This document shows positions 24,926 to 32,531 of a stretch of 64,000 nt of DNA, piece by piece (the first letter of the stretch is position 1; the number at the start of each line of letters is the position of its first letter). The DNA comes from CAYRYU01 sp964428355 (GTDB lineage Bacteria; Muiribacteriota; Ozemobacteria; Ozemobacterales; Ozemobacteraceae), in NCBI GenBank assembly GCA_964428355.1, contig CAYRYU010000032.1:6721-70720 (forward strand), in the 5' to 3' direction. The position numbers and the translations under genes are program-made. Below the pieces are notes generated by a model that had not been told where the DNA came from, did no database searches, and worked only from the letters and a program-made list of their open reading frames with translations.

Positions 24926-27900
24926 ACCGAAAGAGAGGCTGGAGACCTTCGAACGAGCCTTCGGACCGTTGGAAGATTGTCTCAAGGTCGATGATTGGGT
25001 CGTCGACGGGGTCACCCGGGGCCACGGCCCTCTGAAGGATGTCTGGGACCAGCGTCCAACCAGGCTTCCCATGCTTGTTGCGAGCCTTCAGCACCTTTGT
25101 TCGAGGGATTTTTTTCCGTGGCTTCGGGTTTTCAAGGAAGAGGTTCCCCGGTTCGCTGTGCCCCCGAAAGGTCGGCCGCCTCTTTCTCACTTCTCCGACA
25201 AGCTGGCCGAGGAGTTCATCGGGATTCTCCAGAGCCAGAAAGCCCGGTTCGACCGGCGAAAAGACCTGGATGATGCGGTGGCGATCCTTGAAAGTCGTCG
25301 GGACCGGGTCCGAACCATGGCTGTGCCTGAGCATCCGGGCCTGCTTCCCAACCCCGGGTTCCTTTTCATCATGACCCCACTCCAGAACCGCAGTGGGGGA
25401 GCCGACTGGAAATGGATCGAGATCGCCGGTCTGGAGCCCATCTCCAGGTTTCCGGATTTCCGATCATCGTTTTTCGCAGGCTCGGGAGATTCAATCCCAA
25501 ACTCGATCCGAGGGGACGGAAATTTCGAGAGGGCTATCGTTAACGGATTCAGGGAGGCAAAGGCCAGATCAGGCACGGTCCTTCCCTTACCTCCTGTTTT
25601 CTTTCCTATTGCCGACTTTTTCGGCTTTTCGCTCAAGGACGATTCGGCGGGCCTCCCAATGTTCATCTGGTCTCTGATCCGGTCAGGAAAATATCGACCT
25701 GACCTTCCCCCGATCGCGGCCACCGGAGTTTTGGACAACGGTAGGATTGCCGAAGTCGAGGATATCGTCGAAAAAGTGTCGGCCGCGTTATTGGCGGGCT
25801 ACAGATGGATCCTGGTCCCGAAGACCCAATCGAAGTTACTCGAATCCATGCTTCCGTCCCATGTGGGGCTTCGCATCAGACCAGTCGAGGATCTGGACGA
25901 TGTGATGCGGTTCTTCCGGGGATTCGAACGAGACACGCTGAGGGCGGGAAACGCCCCCGAGACATGGAAAAAATCGCGGGAAATATTCATCGAAAGACAT
26001 CGGAAGATCGTCGGAAGGGACGACCTGATTTCTGAAATTTCGGGTTTCATCGAAAACAATGATTCCGGGATACTTGTCGTCGAAGGGAAACCAGGGACGG
26101 GAAAGAGCGCGCTCCTGGGGAACTTCGTTTCCCGGAGTCCCGATCCGACCCTCCTTTTCCCGTTCAGCGTGAGGAATCCGAACCGGTCGATGTCCGACTG
26201 CCTGGGCGACCTGACGACCGGCCTTCATGACCTGCTCGAAAAGACCGGGATTGCTTCTGCCAGCCCGGAAAGGCCGCCCCAAGCAGCTTCGGCATCCGAA
26301 AGAAAGCTTGGAACGTCGCCCGCCCGGGACGACAGGATCGAAGAAACATGTTCCCGGGAGGATTTTGGGTGGGGGGCCGAGTTCAGGAAGGCGCTGAAGA
26401 AATTCTGTCAGGGGAACCGGAAGCTGATCTTGGTTGTCGACGCCCTTGATGAAGCCGACTGTCCGGAAGAACCCGGAACAGGGCGTCGTGCCTTTCGCCT
26501 GCTATTGGAGATGGTGGGGCCCGGTTTTCCGAAAGCTCTTTTCCTCGTGGTTTCCTGCAGGCACGCGCTCGGGACGGGTTGCCTTCCCAGAGCGCTTCCG
26601 GTCGAAAAGATCGTTCTGGACGGTTCCCGGAATTTCGAACCCTGTTGCACCTTCGTTCAGGAGTATTTTCCGGTCTCAGGTCCGGGAATTCGGATCCCCG
26701 ACTTCGTAAGGCAGATCAACGGGAACTTCCGGCTCGCGGAAATGATCCTCCGGTCCTCTGAACAGGATTACCGCTCTTCCAGCGAACGGGGATTCGAAAT
26801 CGGGGGGATTTCCGAGATCAGGGACTGGTTCGAGACGGAGTGGCAGCGGATCGAGAAGACCGATATCTTCAGGGATCCCGGAACCCGCAACACACTTTTC
26901 AAGATCCTTTCGATCCTGGTGTTCTCCCATTCTTCGGTCACGCTGGTGTTTCTTCAGAAGGTTCTTGCCGGTTGGGGGGAAGACCTGAACATCTCATTTC
27001 TGAGAGAGATTTCAAGCCCACTGTTCAAGAATTACTTCCTCGAGGAAACCCTTCAGATCGGAAGTGCTGATCAAACGGTTGTGGGAGCTTTCGACGCCAC
27101 CTTCATCGAGTTCCTCGGAGATAAGATCGCGGAAGGTCTGGATCCGGTTTCGAAGAAACATGCAGAATCAGAAGCCCATCGACGGATCGCCGATTCCCTG
27201 GCTCCGGGCGGGGTCTGGAATGGCGGGGAAGATCTCGATGAATTCCAGAAATGGTACTCTTTCCGATTTCTTGCCAGGCACCTGATCGAAGGGGAGAACT
27301 GGCTGGGTGTCGAACACCTTCTGCTCGATGAGTTTCTCTTCCTCGAGGAATGCGTCCAGTATGGATTGCTTGGCGAGTTGGTCGATGCCTATCGCACGGC
27401 CAATGATCGAATCCCCGTTTCGCTGGGTCTGGAACGCCGGTGGATGCTGCCACTCATCCGTCAGGCCATCCAAAACGACCTGGAGTTCCTGACGGATCAC
27501 CCCGACAGGTTATTCCAAAGCGTTTTCAACTCATGCTGGTGGTTCGACTGTCCCTGGGCGGGTCACCCGTTTTTCGGTCTCGCAGGCGATTTCCGAAGCA
27601 AACCTCCCTGGGAACGCGATCGAAAGAAGCTCTACCAACTGATGGAATCCTGGCTGTCCAAAAAATCGGGTCATCTGGAGACGGTTTCGAAACATGAACC
27701 CCAGGTCTCGCTCGATTCCCAAACGACTTCCGGCCTCGAGCCGCACGATGGGGGGAATGTGCCCGAAGCCGGGCCGCGCAGGCCGGGATGGCGCAGTCCC
27801 GGAGGACACGTCTCCTGGTTCCGCTCCCGAACTCCGCCTGCAATACCTTTGAATGAGAATGGAAAAATGATTTTCCACACCCGTTCAGATTCACTGGCCT

Positions 27901-29927
27901 TATTCCCGGACGGGAACAGGCTTGTATCCTTGTCTTTCTTGGGTGTGGTCAAAATCTGGGACCTGAAGAGTGGAAGGGAAGTGGTTTCGAAGCACCTTGA
28001 CCTGTGGATCAGCGACTGGTGGGATCATGACCATGATTTGAAAATCTCCCCCGATGGCCGATGGATCGCTCTTGGCTCAAAGCCGGTCATCATCCTGGAC
28101 TCCCATTCTCTGGAAGAAAAAGCCCGGATTCGCAGGAAGCGAAAGTCCCTTTCTTTCTCTCCCAAGGGAAACCGTCTCGCTATTGGAAGAGGGAGAGAGG
28201 TTCTCGTCTGGGACCTTTCACGCAATTCGCTACAGACGGTAATCTCCGTCCCCACTCATGTCCAATCCGCAGAATATTCGCCGGACGGAGGAATTCTGGC
28301 CATCGGTATCGACGGAGGGGAGATACTTCTCTGGAGCACCCAAAAAAAACGCGTGGTGAAAAGCCTGAAGGATGATCATTCCCCTCCCAGTGGCTGGATG
28401 TCAGAGCACCTTGCATTTTCCCCTTGTGGGGCCCGGCTTTTCTCCTCATGCAGTAAAGGCGTGAGGGTTTTCGGTCTAAATGAACCGGACGTGTGGCATT
28501 ACATTTTCTGCAGTTTCGGAAGTGACGCAGCCATTTCAGCAAACGCCAAAAGGTTGGCCGAGATCAATCATCCTGAAGAGCGTGTTTCGTTCTGGGATTT
28601 GCCCGGGGGAGAACACTCCTGCGGATTCCCCTTTCTTAACCCCCAAATCTGGTCATTCTGCCCCTCGGGAAACTCATTCGCTGTTTCAGATCGGTTGGAA
28701 CGGATAGCCGTTTTCCCCGTGGGGGCCTTCAAATCTGGGGCTCGGGCCGAAAAGTCCTTGAATCTGCGCTTTCCAACCCGGGAAGATGACCATCCCGAGA
28801 TATCCCGCCCAGCCCACCTGGGATTTCTTCCCTCCGGCAGAGAGGTTTATTCCTTCGATTTTTCCACACTGCGAATCTTCGATTCGGAAACCGGGGTTCT
28901 TTGTTGGGAATCTCCAGAGCTCGAATCCTGCACCGACACGTTCTCCCTTTCCCAGGACGGGAAGAGGTTTGCATTCGGTTTCAAGGACGGGACTGTTCGG
29001 GTCCTTTCACCCGGGGACTCCCCGGGATTCTGGGCCGGAAATTCCAAAGGGGGGGGAGTCCTCCAGGTTCTCTTCTCGAGCGGTATTCCGGGTCTCTTTT
29101 CCATGCATCGTGATGGGACAATTTTCCAGTGGGACCTGGAATCACCCCGACGGACAAGGAAGTTCACCCACGGGGAAAGAATCTCAGATATGGCCCTTTC
29201 GCCCGATGGCAATCTTCTGGCTTCAGGTGATCATCACACCATCCGGATCTGGAACCTGGAAACAGGCCGGGAGGTTGCTCGTCTTGACCAGGAGAGGGAT
29301 ACCGGATGGCTGCGGTTCTCTCCCGATTGTAAGCAGATCTGGTCGGGTTTTGGGGAACGGGGGTTTCAGTCCTTCGACATCGAAACCCGGAAGGCAATGT
29401 TTCAGACGGATGAACAGAATTACCAAGGGTGGTCCCACGCGTTGTTTTCTCCCGACGGGGAATTTCTTTTAACCCAAAATGGGTTATTTTCCAATTCCGT
29501 GGGGGTATGGGACCTGCGTCGGGGCGTCACTTTCCGATCTCATCTCGAGATTTTGCCCGGTTCAGGAGTGGATGTTCCGCTTGGAAGGCTTTGGGCATGG
29601 ATGGGCCCAATTCAAGGGTTTCCACCGGATTCGGGCCTTCTCCAGGCAGAAAGCGCAGAAGCAGGCTGTTCCCCTCAGTCCGGCCTTCGCAAGAAGTCCA
29701 GGCTGGCGCCGGGTGAGGGTGCTTTTGATCCGGTGGAAAAGAGTCCCCAATCTTTCTGGCTGCTGAAATCATCAGAGGATTTTTTGAAGAACCGTTTGGG
29801 GGTGCTGGTTCGATTTCCCCCACCCGGGCTCCCGGGCGCTCCTCGGCCAACTGTAGCTTTCTGGGCCGGGGGGAGGATGCGGATACTGACGCAGGAATCC
29901 TTTCTGGCAAAAGACAAGTGGGGGTGA
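24918..29927 (+). CDS. Lon-like protease domain + NACHT-type STAND NTPase + WD40 repeats
   Basis: 1669 residues. Residues about 1-150 are unrecognised. Residues about 150-350 match the Lon (S16) proteolytic domain: the nucleophile is Ser243 in K-D-D-S-A-G, followed by A-A-T-G-V-L-D-N-G-R and Lys286 in V-E-K-V-S-A-A-L. The Ser-Lys distance of 43 equals that of E. coli Lon (Ser679/Lys722). A NACHT/STAND domain follows, with Walker A GKPGTGKS (390-397) and Walker B VVDALDEAD (506-514), then a helical region. From about residue 970 to 1560 there are WD40 repeats (S-P-D-G, V-W-D-L, I-W-N-L). The layout is effector, switch, sensor, as in STAND immune or signalling proteins. A repeat element lies in the linker at residues 941-964. 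No homologue with this exact architecture is known to me. Confidence 0.82.
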   Translation: MTEPKERLETFERAFGPLEDCLKVDDWVVDGVTRGHGPLKDVWDQRPTRLPMLVASLQHLCSRDFFPWLRVFKEEVPRFAVPPKGRPPLSHFSDKLAEEFIGILQSQKARFDRRKDLDDAVAILESRRDRVRTMAVPEHPGLLPNPGFLFIMTPLQNRSGGADWKWIEIAGLEPISRFPDFRSSFFAGSGDSIPNSIRGDGNFERAIVNGFREAKARSGTVLPLPPVFFPIADFFGFSLKDDSAGLPMFIWSLIRSGKYRPDLPPIAATGVLDNGRIAEVEDIVEKVSAALLAGYRWILVPKTQSKLLESMLPSHVGLRIRPVEDLDDVMRFFRGFERDTLRAGNAPETWKKSREIFIERHRKIVGRDDLISEISGFIENNDSGILVVEGKPGTGKSALLGNFVSRSPDPTLLFPFSVRNPNRSMSDCLGDLTTGLHDLLEKTGIASASPERPPQAASASERKLGTSPARDDRIEETCSREDFGWGAEFRKALKKFCQGNRKLILVVDALDEADCPEEPGTGRRAFRLLLEMVGPGFPKALFLVVSCRHALGTGCLPRALPVEKIVLDGSRNFEPCCTFVQEYFPVSGPGIRIPDFVRQINGNFRLAEMILRSSEQDYRSSSERGFEIGGISEIRDWFETEWQRIEKTDIFRDPGTRNTLFKILSILVFSHSSVTLVFLQKVLAGWGEDLNISFLREISSPLFKNYFLEETLQIGSADQTVVGAFDATFIEFLGDKIAEGLDPVSKKHAESEAHRRIADSLAPGGVWNGGEDLDEFQKWYSFRFLARHLIEGENWLGVEHLLLDEFLFLEECVQYGLLGELVDAYRTANDRIPVSLGLERRWMLPLIRQAIQNDLEFLTDHPDRLFQSVFNSCWWFDCPWAGHPFFGLAGDFRSKPPWERDRKKLYQLMESWLSKKSGHLETVSKHEPQVSLDSQTTSGLEPHDGGNVPEAGPRRPGWRSPGGHVSWFRSRTPPAIPLNENGKMIFHTRSDSLALFPDGNRLVSLSFLGVVKIWDLKSGREVVSKHLDLWISDWWDHDHDLKISPDGRWIALGSKPVIILDSHSLEEKARIRRKRKSLSFSPKGNRLAIGRGREVLVWDLSRNSLQTVISVPTHVQSAEYSPDGGILAIGIDGGEILLWSTQKKRVVKSLKDDHSPPSGWMSEHLAFSPCGARLFSSCSKGVRVFGLNEPDVWHYIFCSFGSDAAISANAKRLAEINHPEERVSFWDLPGGEHSCGFPFLNPQIWSFCPSGNSFAVSDRLERIAVFPVGAFKSGARAEKSLNLRFPTREDDHPEISRPAHLGFLPSGREVYSFDFSTLRIFDSETGVLCWESPELESCTDTFSLSQDGKRFAFGFKDGTVRVLSPGDSPGFWAGNSKGGGVLQVLFSSGIPGLFSMHRDGTIFQWDLESPRRTRKFTHGERISDMALSPDGNLLASGDHHTIRIWNLETGREVARLDQERDTGWLRFSPDCKQIWSGFGERGFQSFDIETRKAMFQTDEQNYQGWSHALFSPDGEFLLTQNGLFSNSVGVWDLRRGVTFRSHLEILPGSGVDVPLGRLWAWMGPIQGFPPDSGLLQAESAEAGCSPQSGLRKKSRLAPGEGAFDPVEKSPQSFWLLKSSEDFLKNRLGVLVRFPPPGLPGAPRPTVAFWAGGRMRILTQESFLAKDKWG
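27738..27810 (-). repeat. Copy of a dispersed repeat embedded in the STAND gene
   Basis: Read on the minus strand, this segment shares GTGTCCTC, GGACTGCGCCATCC and a CACATTC..CCCC.TCGTG..GCTCG block, in the same order, with the 60-bp tandem repeat at 61168-61267. It is in frame with the STAND coding sequence and adds about 24 residues in the linker before the WD40 region. Confidence 0.6.
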
Positions 29928-29961
29928 ACCACCCTCGGATCGGGTCACTCACCCGCCTGTT

Positions 29962-30591
29962 TCAAAAACGCCCCCGGACGCGCGAGCCTGCAACGAGAAG
30001 GTCGCGGCACCTTCTTCCCAACGCCCTTGCTTCCTCCGAGAAAGCGAGCCCCTGGTCGGGACAGACGAAAGGAGCCTGGGTCGGGAGTTGGGGGTTCCTG
30101 ATCAGGATGGCGATTGATCGCAGGGCGCAGGTCAACTCATCGTGGGATTTCGTGAAAGTGGTCATCATCAATTCCCGATCCTGATCATCGAGAAGGCCCG
30201 GATTCCCGGCATCGGTCAGTTCCTCAAGTGCCAGAATAGAGTCCAATGCCTGTTCGAACTCCCGCGATTCCTCGAGGACCCTTCTGGCCCACCCTACGAT
30301 GGGAGGCAGAGGGGAAGTGACAAGCCAGGATCCCAGGAGGACCAGAGCGATGGTTCCCCCGAAAAGGGCAAAGATGATCCCCCCGCCATCAGATGCGATC
30401 AAAAGGACGAAGATGATCGCGGGCATTCCGAGGAGAGCACCCAGGCCCCCGACCAGGATGAATCTTGCCGGTCCGAAAAGGGAATCCTGGTAGCTGCTCT
30501 CTTTCTCGCGGGTCCAGGAGCCGAGATTGGCAACGAGGTCGGGATCCAGTTTGAGTGAAAGCCATCTGTTCCTCCAACCAGTGCCAGCCAT
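29962..30591 (-). CDS. Membrane protein with two transmembrane segments, unknown function
   Basis: 209 residues. A charged cytoplasmic N terminus (about 40 residues) precedes two hydrophobic segments at about 43-66 and 72-94, which are joined by a short D-G-G-G turn. The C-terminal half is soluble and helical (E-F-E-Q-A-L-D-S-I-L-A-L-E-E-L), with no recognised motif. The ATG has a strong ribosome site (AAAGGAGGCG). It is convergent with the STAND gene, 34 bases apart, and is the last of four small genes on this strand. The four share strong Shine-Dalgarno sequences and short gaps and may form an accessory operon. Confidence 0.65.
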   Translation of the reverse strand: MAGTGWRNRWLSLKLDPDLVANLGSWTREKESSYQDSLFGPARFILVGGLGALLGMPAIIFVLLIASDGGGIIFALFGGTIALVLLGSWLVTSPLPPIVGWARRVLEESREFEQALDSILALEELTDAGNPGLLDDQDRELMMTTFTKSHDELTCALRSIAILIRNPQLPTQAPFVCPDQGLAFSEEARALGRRCRDLLVAGSRVRGRF

Positions 30592-30699
30592 TGAACGCCT
30601 CCTTTTTTTGGGGGCTCGTTCGCCCGGTTTTCTGCAGGAGCGTGGCCCTAGGGCCCATTAGGCCGGCCAAAGGGCCACCGTCCCCCACTACCGATCCTG

Positions 30700-30882
30700 T
30701 CATTCCTCCTTCACGCGTTCTTCGGCCCTGTGCCCGCATCCGCACAACCATTGCCAGATCCAATACAGGATCGGCAGAGCGCATCTGGTCACGGGCGCAC
30801 CGCTCTGAAGTATCGATCCAGAGGGCTCGTCCGGTTCCCTGGAAACCAGCTCCATGTCGTCTCCGCAGTGTGGACAGCGCAT
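30700..30882 (-). CDS. Small zinc-ribbon protein
   Basis: 60 residues. Starts M-R-C-P-H-C-G-D-D-M-E-L-V, a C-x2-C knuckle, with a second pair in C-G-C-G-H near residue 51, so a four-cysteine (or Cys3His) zinc ribbon is likely. A Trp-rich hydrophobic patch lies between them. The ATG at 30882 is picked because AAAGGAGGAAAAG lies before it, although the open frame extends further upstream. Second to last gene of the small minus-strand cluster. Function unknown; similar mini-ribbons occur as accessory nucleic-acid or protein-binding factors. Confidence 0.6.
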   Translation of the reverse strand: MRCPHCGDDMELVSREPDEPSGSILQSGAPVTRCALPILYWIWQWLCGCGHRAEERVKEE

Positions 30883-30946
30883 TCTTTTCCTCCTTTTGTT
30901 TCCCAGGCACGAGGTCCTTGACCGATCTCGGGCTCCGGGTGGCCGA

Positions 30947-31057
30947 CTACTCGCCACCCTGGTCTTCCTCGCCTTTCCCTTTGTTCTCCTCATCGATCTT
31001 CTCGATTATTCCAACGAGGATCGACCACACGCTCCAGGCAGTAAGGATGGGGTCCAT
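30947..31057 (-). CDS. Micropeptide with one hydrophobic helix
   Basis: 36 residues from the ATG at 31057. The support is its very strong ribosome site AAAGGAGGTGATG at normal spacing, and its chemistry: a hydrophobic N half (W-S-V-W-S-I-L-V-G-I-I) and a highly charged C half (E-K-I-D-E-E-N-K-G-K-G-E-E-D). That is typical of small membrane-associated peptides. It ends with TAG at 30947. It lies between the secreted 134-residue protein and the zinc ribbon on the same strand. Function unknown. Confidence 0.5.
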   Translation of the reverse strand: MDPILTAWSVWSILVGIIEKIDEENKGKGEEDQGGE

Positions 31058-31098
31058 TAAGTCATCACCTCCTTTCCTTGTTGCAGACTGTTCCAGGG

Positions 31099-31503
31099 TC
31101 AATTGACAAAGATCGTCAACCAGGATCTCTCGTAGAGAAATGTCCCCGCCGGGGCTTTTGGGTCCAGATCCACCCGGAGGATCAAGTCGTGCCGGAAAAG
31201 GTCCCGGTCCCAGATCTCGACCCTGACTATTTCGCGGGATTGCAGATGCAGGGTGAATGAAGTCTTGAGAACGTCGTATACCACAGGTGAGACGATAGTT
31301 CCCTGATCCCGGAAATACGCCACGAACTGGATATCGGGGGCCCCGCCGAATCCATCCCAACACCGGCCGTCGGGTTTCGTGGGGAAAACCTCGCAGGTGA
31401 GGGTGATCGACTCCCCCTGCTGCCCGAAAACCTCCCGGGGTTCCAGGAGACCAGCATTGAACGCGAGAAGGACGAGAGCCCAGAGCATTATCGACCGCTT
31501 CAT
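31099..31503 (-). CDS. Small secreted protein, beta-rich
   Basis: 134 residues with a signal peptide (hydrophobic core about residues 4-20, possible cleavage near V-F-G-Q). The mature part is predicted beta-rich, with a pair of cysteines (T-C-E-V, R-C-W-D), suggesting an exported disulfide-bonded domain of C2- or Ig-like type; V-R-V-E-I-W-D-R-D-L-F-R-H-D would fit a C2-like strand pattern. That fold call is weak. Ribosome site GAAAGGAGTGG. First gene of the four-gene minus-strand cluster. Upstream (31504-31642) is a G-run/C-run inverted repeat and no clear promoter. Confidence 0.6.
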   Translation of the reverse strand: MKRSIMLWALVLLAFNAGLLEPREVFGQQGESITLTCEVFPTKPDGRCWDGFGGAPDIQFVAYFRDQGTIVSPVVYDVLKTSFTLHLQSREIVRVEIWDRDLFRHDLILRVDLDPKAPAGTFLYERSWLTIFVN

Positions 31504-31642
31504 TTCACCACTCCTTTCGGTTTCGTCGGAGGGGTTCCCCCCCCTCCCCCGAGCAATACGCTTGCGGCGGGTGAAATGTCTTCTGAATCCGAATCATCAG
31601 GAAAAGCCCGGAAAGGAAAGGAATCCGGGGACCTTGGGAAAC

Positions 31643-31671
31643 TTGATTTTGTTTTGTACATATGCTAGACT
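31643..31671 (+). promoter_or_regulatory. Promoter of the tRNA cluster
   Basis: -35 TTGATT (31643-31648), 17-base spacer, -10 TAGACT (31666-31671). The first tRNA begins 13 bases after the -10 box, and no other promoter is evident before the SRP RNA. Confidence 0.65.
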
Positions 31672-31684
31672 GAACCTCTAACGG

Positions 31685-31767
31685 GGAGGAATGGCCGAGC
31701 GGTCGATGGCGCCGGTCTTGAAAACCGGAAACCGAAAGGTTCGTGGGTTCGAATCCTACTTCCTCCG
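31685..31767 (+). tRNA. tRNA-Ser (anticodon UGA)
   Basis: Acceptor GGAGGAA pairs with TTCCTCC, discriminator G. The anticodon loop reads CTTGAAA, with TGA in the anticodon position. The class II long variable arm is present and the T loop contains GGTTCGAATCC-like sequence. CCA is not encoded. Confidence 0.95.
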
Positions 31768-31777
31768 TGGCAAACGA

Positions 31778-31867
31778 GGAGAGGTGGCCGAGCTGGCTTA
31801 AGGCACCGGTTTGCTAAACCGGCGTAGGGCGAAAGTTCTACCGGGGGTTCGAATCCCCCCTTCTCCG
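31778..31867 (+). tRNA. tRNA-Ser (anticodon GCU)
   Basis: Acceptor GGAGAGG pairs with CTTCTCC (one G-U), discriminator G. The loop contains GCT between TTT/AAA-type flanks, and there is a long variable arm. It starts 10 bases after the previous tRNA. CCA is not encoded. Confidence 0.95.
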
Positions 31868-31879
31868 CTGTAGGTAAAT

Positions 31880-31954
31880 GCGCCTGTAGCTCAGTTTGGA
31901 TAGAGCATCAGATTGCGGATCTGATGGCCAGAGGTTCGAGTCCTCTCAGGCGCG
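31880..31954 (+). tRNA. tRNA-Arg with the rare anticodon GCG
   Basis: Acceptor GCGCCTG/CAGGCGC, discriminator G; D arm GCTC...GAGC; anticodon stem TCAGA/TCTGA with loop TTGCGGA, so positions 34-36 are GCG. The A in the D loop and C35 fit arginine identity. Most bacteria read CGN codons with ACG (deaminated to ICG); a genomic GCG is unusual. Confidence 0.9.
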
Positions 31955-31979
31955 CTGATCACGTCCCCACATGGGACCT

Positions 31980-32072
31980 GGAGAGATGGCTGAGTTGGTC
32001 GAAAGCGCTCGACTCGAAATCGAGTAGGCGCGTTGATAGCGTGCCTCGAGAGTTCGAATCTCTCTCTCTCCG
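31980..32072 (+). tRNA. tRNA-Ser (anticodon CGA)
   Basis: Acceptor GGAGAGA/TCTCTCC, discriminator G; anticodon stem CTCGA/TCGAG with loop CTCGAAA; long variable arm. CCA is not encoded. Confidence 0.95.
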
Positions 32073-32104
32073 CCAGATTTTGTTCTTGTTCTTGTTCTTT
32101 TCTT

Positions 32105-32191
32105 GGAAAGGTGGCTGAGTTGGTCTAAGGCACACGCCTGGAGAGCGTGAGCACCCAAAAGGTGCCGCGGGTTCGAATCCCGCCCTTTCCG
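32105..32191 (+). tRNA. tRNA-Ser (anticodon GGA)
   Basis: Acceptor GGAAAGG/CCTTTCC, discriminator G; anticodon stem CACGC/GCGTG with loop CTGGAGA; long variable arm. It is the fourth serine isoacceptor in this cluster. A T-rich TTCTTG-like repeat (32080-32104) separates it from the previous tRNA. Confidence 0.95.
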
Positions 32192-32193
32192 TT

Positions 32194-32463
32194 GGTCGTG
32201 CTAGGCGGAGGGCTTGGGGTCCTCTAAAAACCGCAAATCCCCATGGGCGGGTTGAATCCCTGCCAGAGGGCTTGATTTGGTGGTACCAGCCTGTTCTTGA
32301 AGCATCGAAGGATGGGTTCCACACGGCGGAAGTCCGTGAACCCCGCCAGGATCGGAAGGTAGCAACGGTAAGCGTCAGCTTCCGGGTGATGTGGCAGTGC
32401 CTGTCTGGAGTGGATGGTTCAGGAAATGGGCCATTGGTCGGGTTCGAGGGCGGGTGCACGGCC
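32194..32463 (+). ncRNA. ffs: Signal recognition particle RNA, long bacterial type
   Basis: The 5' and 3' ends pair (GGTCGTGC with GCACGGCC). The 5' part, GTGCTAGGCGG, resembles the Bacillus scRNA Alu domain. The Ffh-binding hairpin is recognisable from GCCAGGATCGGAAGGTAGCA and the later GGTGATGTGGCAGTGCCTG segment. The length of about 270 bases is that of the long Gram-positive/deep-branching type rather than the 4.5S RNA of Proteobacteria. It starts 3 bases after the last tRNA and is followed by a terminator, then dnaX. Confidence 0.9.
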
Positions 32464-32472
32464 TTGAAAAAA

Positions 32473-32514
32473 CGGGAGACTTCACCTGAAGGGTGGTCTC
32501 CCGGTTTCTTTTTT
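32473..32514 (+). terminator. Intrinsic terminator after the SRP RNA
   Basis: Stem CGGGAGAC/GTCTCCCG (32473-32480 and 32496-32503), with an internal CTTCACC-like partial pairing in the loop, followed by a T-rich tract (32504-32514). It lies just before the ribosome site of dnaX. Confidence 0.85.
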
Positions 32515-32531
32515 CTCCAGGGAGGAATCGC

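Noticed and set aside
32073..32104. Terminator between tRNAs (T-rich tract)
   Set aside because: The TTCTTG repeats have no preceding hairpin, and another tRNA follows at once.
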